A stretch of DNA of 5,185 bases, taken from positions 1-5,185 of the forward strand of contig CANHEC010000207.1 in the NCBI GenBank assembly GCA_947459455.1, given 5' to 3'. The position numbers and the translations under genes are program-made. The stretch is from Chitinophagaceae bacterium (GTDB taxonomy: Bacteria > Bacteroidota > Bacteroidia > Chitinophagales > Chitinophagaceae). Every line of letters begins with the position of its first letter. Position 1 is the stretch's first letter. Below are positions 1-5,185 of this stretch, piece by piece. A model generated the notes under the pieces. It saw only the letters and a program-made list of their open reading frames with translations, searched no databases and had not been told where the DNA came from.

Positions 1-493
1 CGACCTGCACCGCACCATTCTTACAGCCTACGAGTTCGACAATAAGCACCAGGCTACTTTTTATCGCAGCAACGATAGCTGGCAGCGTGGCCGCGAAATA
101 ACGCTGGCCGTGTACGACAAGCCATACAAAGCGCCCCCGCTGATGATGGAAGACACCAGCATCGCTTCGGAAATACGCGACACCAATCAACGCTTCATTT
201 ATGAGTACGATTTTGTGAAGGGTTGGGTGTTTCTCATTGAGCTTATCAACGTATCGAAAGAGGAAAGCAGCAAGATCGTATACCCATCGGTGAGCCGCAA
301 AGAAGGCGTAGGCCCCATGCAATATGGCACCCGCGGCCTGCTGGGCCCCAAGTTTGCCGAAATGGAGGAGAAATACGACCTGCAGGGTAACGAAGAAGGC
401 TTTGGCGAAGAAGGAGAAGAAGGCACCAGCAGCTCAGACGAATTCGGTTTTGGCGAAGCCACCGGCACCGATACCGCCGGCGACGACTACTAG
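1..493 (+). CDS. pRiA4b ORF-3-like (IS1096 passenger TnpR-like) family protein, 5' end missing
   Basis: Open from the window edge (first full codon at position 2) to TAG at 491-493, giving 163 residues; the true start lies outside the window. Family recognised from the order of conserved pieces: an N-terminal stretch LHRTILTAYEFDNKH followed by TFYRSNDSW, then IYEYDFVKGWVFLIELI (matching the usual Y-Y-D-G-W-F-I-E-L pattern), then YPSVSRKEGVGPMQYG in the place of the family's Y-P-C-G-G-P-E-G segment. The last ~40 residues are an acidic, Gly/Glu-rich tail (GFGEEGEEG, GFGEA, ending AGDDY), probably disordered. The family's biochemical function is unknown to me. Its name comes from plasmid and IS passenger genes, but nothing here looks like an insertion sequence. 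It ends 30 nt before miaA on the same strand, so an operon is likely. Family call fairly sure; function unknown. Confidence 0.75.
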   Translation, partial: DLHRTILTAYEFDNKHQATFYRSNDSWQRGREITLAVYDKPYKAPPLMMEDTSIASEIRDTNQRFIYEYDFVKGWVFLIELINVSKEESSKIVYPSVSRKEGVGPMQYGTRGLLGPKFAEMEEKYDLQGNEEGFGEEGEEGTSSSDEFGFGEATGTDTAGDDY

Positions 494-523
494 GCCGCTT
501 GCTGGTTTTTCTGAAAGTATACC

Positions 524-1438
524 ATGGCATCCAAACCATTGCTACTGGTAGTGGCAGGCCCCACAGCTGTGGGCAAAACGGCCCTCGCCATCAGGCTGGC
601 GCAGCACTTTGGCACGTCTATCTTATCGTTTGATAGTCGGCAGTGCTACCGCGAACTGGGGGTAGCCGTGGCCAAGCCCAGCGCCAGCGAACTTGCGCTG
701 GTTCCCCACTATTTCATCAACAGCCATAGCATACAGCACCCGGTAGAAGCTGCCGGCTTTGTAAACTACGCCCTGCCCGTACTGGAGCACCTGTTCGGCC
801 AGCACCCGGTGGTGGTAGCTGTAGGCGGCACCGGCTTGTATCTGCAGGCGCTGCTGCACGGGCTGGATGAGATGCCTGCTATACCGCCCGACCTGCGCCA
901 TTCCCTTCGCCAGCAGTACGAGGCCGAAGGACTTAGCTGGCTGTACCAACAGCTGCAGCAGGAAGACCCGCTGTATGCCGCCGATGGCGAAATGCAAAAC
1001 CCCCACCGCATGCTGCGGGCACTGGAGATAATGCGGGCTACCGGCCAAAGCATTCGGCAGTTTCAGCAGGGCCGGACAGCTGAGCGCCCATTCAGGTGGC
1101 TATGTTTTGGCATAGCGCTGCCAAGGCCGGTGCTGCACCAACGAATAGCCCAGCGCATAGTGCAGATGCAAGCAGCCGGCATGCAACAAGAAGCCCGTGA
1201 CCTCTACCCGCTTCGGCATTTGCAAGCCTTGCAAACGGTGGGCTATCAGGAATGGTTCGACCATTTTGATGGCAAGATCAGCGCAAGCGAAGCCCTGGAA
1301 CAAGTAGCAGCGCATACCCGCCAATATGCCAAGCGACAGATGACGTGGTTCAAAAAACAAACGGACCTGCACTGGGCAGGTCCGGATGATGATGCGATTA
1401 TTTTGAAGCAGGCAGAAGCAGCGCTTACATCAGCTTAA
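524..1438 (+). CDS. miaA: tRNA dimethylallyltransferase (MiaA)
   Basis: Transfers the dimethylallyl group of DMAPP to N6 of A37 in tRNAs reading UNN codons, the first step toward ms2i6A; cytoplasmic. At 304 residues the length is normal. Motifs in order: P-loop GPTAVGKT (12-19); DSRQCY (37-42), whose Asp aligns with the proposed general base of the family; AKPS (50-53); VPHYFINSHSI, the form common in Bacteroidota; VGGTGLYLQALLHGLD (from 100); QNPHRMLRALE (158-168); TVGYQEW (238-244); and RQYAKRQMTWFKK (266-278), the tRNA-binding/C-terminal signature. The start is fixed because an in-frame TGA at 512-514 precedes the first ATG; there is no clear Shine-Dalgarno. It follows the pRiA4b-like gene by 30 nt and overlaps the convergent porin gene by 14 bp. 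Its 3' end (codons 277-287) also forms a terminator for the opposite strand. The protein appears intact. Confidence 0.97.
   Translation: MASKPLLLVVAGPTAVGKTALAIRLAQHFGTSILSFDSRQCYRELGVAVAKPSASELALVPHYFINSHSIQHPVEAAGFVNYALPVLEHLFGQHPVVVAVGGTGLYLQALLHGLDEMPAIPPDLRHSLRQQYEAEGLSWLYQQLQQEDPLYAADGEMQNPHRMLRALEIMRATGQSIRQFQQGRTAERPFRWLCFGIALPRPVLHQRIAQRIVQMQAAGMQQEARDLYPLRHLQALQTVGYQEWFDHFDGKISASEALEQVAAHTRQYAKRQMTWFKKQTDLHWAGPDDDAIILKQAEAALTSA
1351..1384 (-). terminator. Intrinsic terminator of the minus-strand porin gene, inside miaA
   Basis: Perfect 9-bp inverted repeat CGGACCTGC (1362-1370) / GCAGGTCCG (1376-1384) with a 5-nt loop. Read on the minus strand it is followed at once by TTTGTTTTTTG (1361 down to 1351), a standard GC-rich hairpin plus U-tract. 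It begins 40 nt past the porin stop codon (1427-1425). On the plus strand no T-run follows the hairpin, so it should act only on the leftward transcript. The T-tract is the complement of miaA codons for Lys277, Lys278 and Gln279. Confidence 0.8.
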
Positions 1439-2999
1439 AGCCAAGCGTCAGCACCACATTACCGCGGCTGTTTCTTCCGTCCGCTATGGGGTTTGCTTTG
1501 TCCTGCAGCCAGTAGGGCACTTCGTTTTGGCGAATAATGGCATGTACGTACGTAAGATCGATAAACATGCCGCGGTTGCGATAGCCCAAGCCACCACTTA
1601 GCAGGGTACGGTTACCCCGCAAATCACGAAACTCGCGGCTAAATGGACTGCCAAGATGGGCAAAACCCAACCTTGCCATCACGGTTTTAAACTTTAGCTC
1701 GCCACCTACCCTGAAATTGAAGGCACCACGATAGCGGCTTTTGATGGTTTCATTCAGTTGGTTGTAGTAGGCTACATCGTCTACCAGTGTCGGATCATCT
1801 GCACGGTAGCGGGTGCTGCGGTAGTTCACATACTCAATATCGGCCGATACAAAGCCTTTTTGTTGCTTGATTTCCTTCACCTCATTGATAACAAATGCGA
1901 CGCTACCCAGCATGCGCCATGGTGTAACAATATTGTACTTGTAATTGCCAGCATTGCTGTTATTGCCTTTCAGCTCGTCGCTTGTTTTTATTTGCGGTTG
2001 CGGAAAAATGGTAAAGCCCTCTGTATTGGCTTCGATGGACGACGATATCTGATCGTTCAGGTTGGCAAAAGTAGGCGTGTGCAAGGCCAACCCCAGCCGC
2101 AGCCGGGTGGTGGGCCGGGCAATAATGCCTAGTTTACCATTAAACCCTACGCCGGTGGTGCGGTAGCGTTCGCGGTATTCAAAATAGGCAAAGTCATTGT
2201 TAGGATTGCCGCTGGCATCTTCTTCGCGGTAAGTCTGCTCACGCCGATACGTGTAAAAAGGAATATTGAACGAGAATCCAAAATGAAACTTATCGTTGTT
2301 GTTGGTACCGTACCCCAACGACACCTCGTGGGCGCCGCCACTGGTATTGATACGGTTGATTTGATTGACCCCCTCAGTACCGCCCGGACCTGACGGCAGC
2401 GGCACCACACTTTGGTAGCCGATCACCTGCCCTTGCGCATTGGCAATGGTATCTACTAAAAAGGTCCAAAATGCGAGGGAGGAGCCGAAGATGAAGTTGT
2501 TTTCGGCCTGCGGTACAGTAGCCCGGTTGCGCACCAGTTCTTCTACATATTGCTCACTCCAGCTGCTTGTGTTATTAAACCCGCGGTACTGTATTGAGTT
2601 GTTGAAATTGGCCAATTGATTGATAGAGATCGCAAAGGCAGAGCTATGGTTGCGCCGATGGCTGCTGGGATTTCCAAATACAAAACCCGTGGTGCCGTAA
2701 CCTGCCCCGTTGTCGCGGGCACTACTGTTGCTGCCGCGGTAGTCAAACTTGTTTCGCAGGAAACTAAAGTTGGGCGACATGACAAACTCGTTGTTTTTGT
2801 ACATGCCCAGCCCTGCCGGATTCACATAGCTGGAAGTGATATCGCCACCAAGGGCCCCAATGGCACCACCTATAGCCTGGCTGCGGGCGGTACCACCCGC
2901 CAGTGGAAAGCCATATCGAAGTACATCATCGGGTAGCTGGGCACTGGCGGACCCGGCCAGCACTAATGCCACGGGTAGTAAGTATCGGAACGAAGCCAT
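1425..2999 (-). CDS. FadL/OmpP1/TodX-type outer-membrane transport protein
   Basis: 524-residue outer-membrane beta-barrel protein, probably taking up hydrophobic small molecules; substrate unknown. Residues 1-20 are a signal peptide (hydrophobic core LLPVALVLAG, cleavage likely after ASA, mature end QLPDD). The mature N-terminus carries the pattern typical of Bacteroidota FadL-like proteins: GGTARSQAIGGAIGALGGD (35-53) followed by YVNPAGLG (58-65), the NPAG motif of the N-terminal plug. The rest has alternating polar/aromatic strands and Asn/Gly-rich loops as in a barrel, ending VVLTLGFKLM as the last strand. Related Bacteroidota proteins are often labelled hemin receptor or aromatic hydrocarbon degradation protein; neither is supported here. 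It lies 85 nt downstream of the lipoprotein gene on the same strand, with no terminator or convincing promoter seen between (3000-3084), so co-transcription is plausible. It overlaps miaA tail-to-tail by 14 bp. Confidence 0.85.
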   Translation of the reverse strand: MASFRYLLPVALVLAGSASAQLPDDVLRYGFPLAGGTARSQAIGGAIGALGGDITSSYVNPAGLGMYKNNEFVMSPNFSFLRNKFDYRGSNSSARDNGAGYGTTGFVFGNPSSHRRNHSSAFAISINQLANFNNSIQYRGFNNTSSWSEQYVEELVRNRATVPQAENNFIFGSSLAFWTFLVDTIANAQGQVIGYQSVVPLPSGPGGTEGVNQINRINTSGGAHEVSLGYGTNNNDKFHFGFSFNIPFYTYRREQTYREEDASGNPNNDFAYFEYRERYRTTGVGFNGKLGIIARPTTRLRLGLALHTPTFANLNDQISSSIEANTEGFTIFPQPQIKTSDELKGNNSNAGNYKYNIVTPWRMLGSVAFVINEVKEIKQQKGFVSADIEYVNYRSTRYRADDPTLVDDVAYYNQLNETIKSRYRGAFNFRVGGELKFKTVMARLGFAHLGSPFSREFRDLRGNRTLLSGGLGYRNRGMFIDLTYVHAIIRQNEVPYWLQDKANPIADGRNSRGNVVLTLGFKLM

Positions 3000-3084
3000 A
3001 CAGAAAGATATAGGTTGAGTAGACCGGCTAGATGCACCGCACGGTCGATATTGATAAACAACTACTTAGTAAATACGGGCTGCT

Positions 3085-3945
3085 TTAGTTGCCACCACGG
3101 CCACCCCTGCCGCCACCGCCGCCCGACGAAGACGATGAAGAGGAGCCTGATGAACCAGAGGACGATGAACCCGAGGTACGGCTGCTGCCGCCGCTGTTCA
3201 TGCTACCGCCACTGCTGCTGCCGCCGTCAAAAAAGCGGGCAGGCCTTGTCCAGCTGCTGTTGTTGCTGCTGCCACTATTGCTGCCTCCGCTAAAGATGGT
3301 GCGGAAGAGGCTGCCATTGCCGTAGCCGGGTTGTTGGTAAGCAGGCTTGCCCATGGTGCGGTTGCCGTTTCCATTACCGCGGTCAAACAGGGTATTGTTG
3401 AAACCACCCCGGTTGAAGCCCGGGCGTGGCGTGTAGGCGGCCACCGGACGCGTCGGGTATTTGTCTACAAATACCACCGGACGGTTCCAGCACCACGGAT
3501 TATTCCAGGTATTGATTTGGTTGAAAGCAAACGGGTGATTCCAGCCTCCACCCCAACCATTCCAGCCCCAGGGGCTGTTCCAGGTATTCCAGGTGGTCCA
3601 GTTGTTCCAGCCAAAAGGTGTATTCCAGGTATTCCAGTTGTTCCAGGGGTTGAAGCCAATCCCCCAGCCCATGTTCATATTCATACCACCATTCCAGTAA
3701 GCCAGGTCATCCAGTTGGCGCCAGCGGTCGCGGTCACGCACTTTCATACGCAGGTAGCGGTCATCGCTGTCGTCCCAATAGCTTACATATTCCTCGTCAC
3801 GGTTTTCGTACCGGTCTTCCACAGCCGGACGATTGGCGCCGTAGGAGTAGTACACGTCATCCGGCGTTTCAGCTGTGCGATAAGCCGACGAACAACCGGT
3901 GAGCACCAGGGCACCGGCAGCCAAACTGAAGAGGATAGTTTTCAT
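3085..3945 (-). CDS. Lipoprotein of unknown function with Trp-Asn repeats and a Ser/Gly-rich tail
   Basis: 286 residues. A lipobox LTGC (15-18) after a short hydrophobic signal peptide predicts lipid attachment at Cys18. Parts in order: TAETPDDVYYS (24-34), then EEYVSYWDDSDDRYLRMKVRDR (51-72) and WRQLDDLAYW (75-84), a conserved-looking segment that I associate with uncharacterised Bacteroidota lipoproteins; a Trp/Asn-rich repeat (84-153, 16 Trp); a Pro/Gly/Asn/Arg linker (154-211); a Ser/Gly/Asn region (212-275); and a terminal GGGGGRGGRGGN. No acidic residues directly follow Cys18, so a surface-export signal of the Bacteroidota type is not obvious; the side of the membrane is undecided. Function not recognised; the low-complexity regions suggest a structural or adhesive envelope role (inference only). 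ATG at 3945 fits the signal peptide. It is transcribed away from proS and may be co-transcribed with the porin. Confidence 0.85.
   Translation of the reverse strand: MKTILFSLAAGALVLTGCSSAYRTAETPDDVYYSYGANRPAVEDRYENRDEEYVSYWDDSDDRYLRMKVRDRDRWRQLDDLAYWNGGMNMNMGWGIGFNPWNNWNTWNTPFGWNNWTTWNTWNSPWGWNGWGGGWNHPFAFNQINTWNNPWCWNRPVVFVDKYPTRPVAAYTPRPGFNRGGFNNTLFDRGNGNGNRTMGKPAYQQPGYGNGSLFRTIFSGGSNSGSSNNSSWTRPARFFDGGSSSGGSMNSGGSSRTSGSSSSGSSGSSSSSSSGGGGGRGGRGGN
3124..3312 (-). repeat. Ser/Gly low-complexity tail with two serine-codon blocks
   Basis: Codes for residues 212-274 of the lipoprotein. All 15 Ser codons from residue 212 to 255 are AGC or AGT (3181-3312). All 14 from residue 258 to 274 are TCN (3124-3174), mixing TCA, TCG, TCC and TCT. 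The change happens across a two-residue Arg-Thr gap. Confidence 0.8.
3487..3696 (-). repeat. In-frame Trp-Asn-x repeat region of the lipoprotein
   Basis: Codes for residues 84-153, with 16 Trp in 70 residues. Between residues 101 and 131 Trp falls on every third position (101, 104, 107, 113, 116, 119, 122, 128, 131), skipping only 110 and 125. On the plus strand the hexamer TTCCAG (complement of C-TGG-AA, coding W-N) starts at 3485, 3503, 3539, 3560, 3578, 3587, 3605, 3623, 3632, 3641 and 3692. All spacings are multiples of 3 and most are 9 or 18, which suggests growth of a 9-bp unit by slippage or unequal exchange. Confidence 0.85.
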
Positions 3946-4008
3946 ACAAACAAGTTTTGAAAGGTCAGCAGAAACAGAGTATTCGGAAATCCAACGAACC
4001 TGTGATTG

Positions 4009-4036
4009 CTAAGTTACCCTTATCTGCTACACCAAA
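4009..4036 (-). promoter_or_regulatory. Candidate Bacteroidota-type promoter for the lipoprotein gene
   Basis: On the minus strand TTTG (4036-4033) is followed after 16 nt by TAACTTAG (4016-4009), one mismatch from the Bacteroidota -7 consensus TAnnTTTG. The usual spacing is nearer 19-21, so the match is imperfect. It would give a leader of roughly 60 nt before the ATG at 3945. Confidence 0.3.
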
Positions 4037-4053
4037 ATGTGAATGTTTTGTGG

Positions 4054-4090
4054 TAAGACAGCCTTTATTGCCCCCGGCGCTGTTAAGACA
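4054..4090. repeat. Direct repeat TAAGACA in the divergent intergenic region
   Basis: TAAGACA occurs at 4054-4060 and again at 4084-4090, exactly 30 bp apart (about three helical turns), between the two divergent genes. It could be a regulator's paired half-sites, but seven bases repeated twice may be chance. Confidence 0.25.
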
Positions 4091-4108
4091 TACCTAATTC
4101 CAATTGCT

Positions 4109-4116
4109 TAATTTCG
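4109..4116 (+). promoter_or_regulatory. Candidate -7 element for proS
   Basis: TAATTTCG is one mismatch from the Bacteroidota -7 consensus TAnnTTTG. No good TTTG or TTG element sits 19-21 nt upstream, so support is weak. If used, transcription would begin near 4122 and the leader would be about 70 nt, including the terminator-like hairpin at 4146-4171. Confidence 0.25.
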
Positions 4117-4145
4117 CCGCCCCCGAAAGTGGGCACCCAGCGCCG

Positions 4146-4171
4146 AGCCGGGATGGCTACCGGGCTTTTTT
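4146..4171 (+). terminator. Terminator-like hairpin in the proS leader (possible attenuator)
   Basis: AGCCGG (4146-4151) pairs with CCGGGCT (4160-4166) with one bulged G at 4162 and an 8-nt loop, and the T-run is 4166-4171. It ends 21 nt before the proS ATG. No plus-strand gene lies upstream between miaA (ends 1438) and here, so it does not end a known transcript. A mutually exclusive stem AGCC (4146-4149) / GGCT (4155-4158) uses the same 5' arm. Attenuation is an inference; the stem is short and could be coincidental. Confidence 0.4.
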
Positions 4172-4200
4172 CTACCCATTTTGTAAAAGTATATGAGTAA
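4153..4200 (+). CDS. Possible 15-codon upstream ORF overlapping the proS start
   Basis: ATG at 4153 reads MATGLFSTHFVKVYE and stops at TAA 4198-4200, overlapping the first 8 nt of proS in another frame. Its ATG lies in the loop of the terminator-like hairpin. It contains no proline, so a classical proline-codon leader peptide is unlikely. There is no Shine-Dalgarno, and an ORF this short can easily arise by chance. Confidence 0.12.
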   Translation: MATGLFSTHFVKVYE

Positions 4201-5185
4201 AGTAATTACCCCACAGGAGCAAGACTATTCGCAATGGTACAACGATCTGATCATCCGATCGGGCCTGGCCGATTACAGCGCCGTACGGGGCTGCATGGTG
4301 ATAAAGCCATACGGCTATGCCTTGTGGGAGAATATGCGGGACGCCCTCGATAAAATGTTCAAAGACACCGGGCACGTAAATGCCTACTTCCCGCTCTTTG
4401 TGCCCAAAAGCCTGTTTGAAGCCGAAGAGAAAAACGCCGAAGGCTTTGCCAAAGAGTGCGCCGTAGTGACCCACTACCGCCTGAAGACCGACCCGGAAAA
4501 ACCCGGCAAGCTGATGGTGGACCCAGAAGCCCGCCTGGAAGAAGAACTGGTAGTGCGCCCCACCAGCGAAGCCATTATTTGGAATACCTATAAAAACTGG
4601 ATCCAGAGCTACCGCGACCTGCCCATTTTGGTCAACCAGTGGGCCAACGTGGTACGCTGGGAAATGCGCACCCGCCTGTTTTTGCGCACTGCCGAGTTTT
4701 TGTGGCAGGAAGGACATACCGCCCATGCTACTGAAGCTGAAGCCAGAACCGAAGCCAGCCAGATGCTGGATGTATACGCCCAATTTGCTGAAGACTTTAT
4801 GGCCATGCCGGTAGTAAAAGGGGTGAAAACGGAAAACGAACGCTTTGCCGGCGCTGTAGACACGCTGTGTATAGAAGCGCTGATGCAGGATGGCAAGGCA
4901 CTGCAGGCAGGCACCTCGCACTTTCTGGGTCAGAATTTTGCCAAGGCCTTCGATGTAAAGTTTAGCGATAAGGAGAACAAGCTGGACTACGTATGGGCCA
5001 CCAGCTGGGGTGTAAGCACCCGCCTGATAGGCGCCCTGGTAATGAGCCACAGCGATAACAGTGGCCTGGTGCTGCCTCCGAAGTTGGCCCCGCTGCAGGT
5101 GGTGATCGTGCCCATTTTTAAGGGCGACGAGCAACTGGCAGCCATTACCGATGCTGTTCGGCCCATTATGCAGCAGCTAAAAGAC
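4193..5185 (+). CDS. proS: Prolyl-tRNA synthetase, archaeal/eukaryotic-like type, 3' end missing
   Basis: Class II aminoacyl-tRNA synthetase that charges tRNA-Pro with proline in the cytoplasm. The frame is open from ATG 4193 to the window end, 331 codons; the family is about 490-500 residues, so roughly the last third is outside. The start is fixed by an in-frame TAA at 4184-4186 and by the typical N-terminus (DYSQWYNDLI, then AVRGCMVIKPYGYALWE). Signatures: VRPTSEAIIW (RPTSE at 122-126); class II motif 2 as FLRTAEFLWQEGHTAHAT (Arg165, Glu168); the proline-pocket segment TSHFLGQNFAKAFD (from 241); and motif 3 as TSWGVSTRLIGALVMSHSD (from 270, Arg277). From about residue 300 the anticodon-binding domain begins (LAPLQVVIVPIF). 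There is no bacterial-type editing insertion between motifs 2 and 3, as expected for this type. The leader carries a terminator-like hairpin, so premature termination may be part of its control. Confidence 0.96.
   Translation, partial: MSKVITPQEQDYSQWYNDLIIRSGLADYSAVRGCMVIKPYGYALWENMRDALDKMFKDTGHVNAYFPLFVPKSLFEAEEKNAEGFAKECAVVTHYRLKTDPEKPGKLMVDPEARLEEELVVRPTSEAIIWNTYKNWIQSYRDLPILVNQWANVVRWEMRTRLFLRTAEFLWQEGHTAHATEAEARTEASQMLDVYAQFAEDFMAMPVVKGVKTENERFAGAVDTLCIEALMQDGKALQAGTSHFLGQNFAKAFDVKFSDKENKLDYVWATSWGVSTRLIGALVMSHSDNSGLVLPPKLAPLQVVIVPIFKGDEQLAAITDAVRPIMQQLKD

Noticed and set aside
1..493. Insertion sequence or plasmid remnant, suggested by the pRiA4b/IS1096 family name
   Set aside because: No transposase, terminal inverted repeats or target duplication is visible, and the gene sits directly before miaA.
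1758..2132. 124-codon plus-strand frame inside the porin gene
   Set aside because: It lies antisense within a complete, motif-supported outer-membrane protein gene and resembles no family.
3000..3011. TATCTTTC just before the porin ATG as a -7 promoter element
   Set aside because: One mismatch to consensus, but it would give a nearly leaderless transcript and no -33 element lies upstream.
3022..3046. GACCG/CGGTC inverted repeat between the lipoprotein and porin genes as a terminator
   Set aside because: The arms are 5 bp with a 15-nt spacer and there is no T-run on the minus strand after it.
3485..3697. CRISPR-like or intergenic tandem repeat
   Set aside because: The repeats are only about 6-9 bp, stay in phase with the lipoprotein reading frame and have no spacers; they are coding repeats.
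3331..3960. 209-codon open frame on the plus strand, antisense to the lipoprotein, with Pro/Gly/Val repeats
   Set aside because: It mirrors the Trp-Asn repeat of the minus-strand gene. That gene has a proper signal peptide and lipobox, while this frame has no recognisable domain.
4117..4171. Resemblance of the proS leader to parts of cobalamin or c-di-GMP-I riboswitches (a GAAA-loop-like piece, then GCCGGGATGGCTACC)
   Set aside because: Only short fragments look similar. The conserved cores and overall length are missing, and proS is not a typical target of either.
4117..4192. T-box leader controlling proS
   Set aside because: The leader is far too short, with no specifier loop or T-box antiterminator sequence; T-boxes are also not typical of Bacteroidota.
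4172..5134. 320-codon open frame on the minus strand
   Set aside because: It is a shadow of proS, whose plus-strand frame carries every expected class II synthetase motif.

Overview
The window looks like chromosomal DNA of a Bacteroidota bacterium, probably a fairly GC-rich member of the Chitinophagia. That is inferred from family features: a Bacteroidota-style MiaA, a FadL/OmpP1 porin with the N-terminal pattern usual in this phylum, a ProRS of the archaeal/eukaryotic-like type, and starts preceded by A/T-rich sequence instead of Shine-Dalgarno boxes. Nothing marks it as a mobile or accessory region.

Layout. Positions 1-493 (+) hold the 3' part of a gene for a pRiA4b ORF-3-like protein with an acidic Gly/Glu tail. 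It is followed after 30 nt by miaA (524-1438, +), probably in the same transcript. Two minus-strand genes face miaA: a lipoprotein of unknown function (3085-3945) and, downstream of it, a FadL/OmpP1-type outer-membrane beta-barrel protein (1425-2999). The porin and miaA converge and overlap by 14 bp. The porin's likely intrinsic terminator lies inside the variable 3' end of miaA. A 247-bp divergent intergenic region (3946-4192) separates the lipoprotein from proS (4193 to the window end, +, 331 codons present). It holds weak promoter candidates for both directions and a terminator-like hairpin just upstream of proS.

How the genes relate. MiaA (tRNA A37 prenylation) and ProRS (tRNA-Pro charging) are translation housekeeping genes. 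The lipoprotein and porin are cell-envelope proteins, 85 nt apart and co-directional, and may be co-transcribed. No functional link between the two groups is visible.

No complete new system is evident. The items most worth a second look are the terminator embedded in miaA, the terminator-like leader of proS, and the lipoprotein. The lipoprotein has a three-residue Trp-Asn repeat and a Ser/Gly tail in which all serine codons switch from AGY to TCN at one point.
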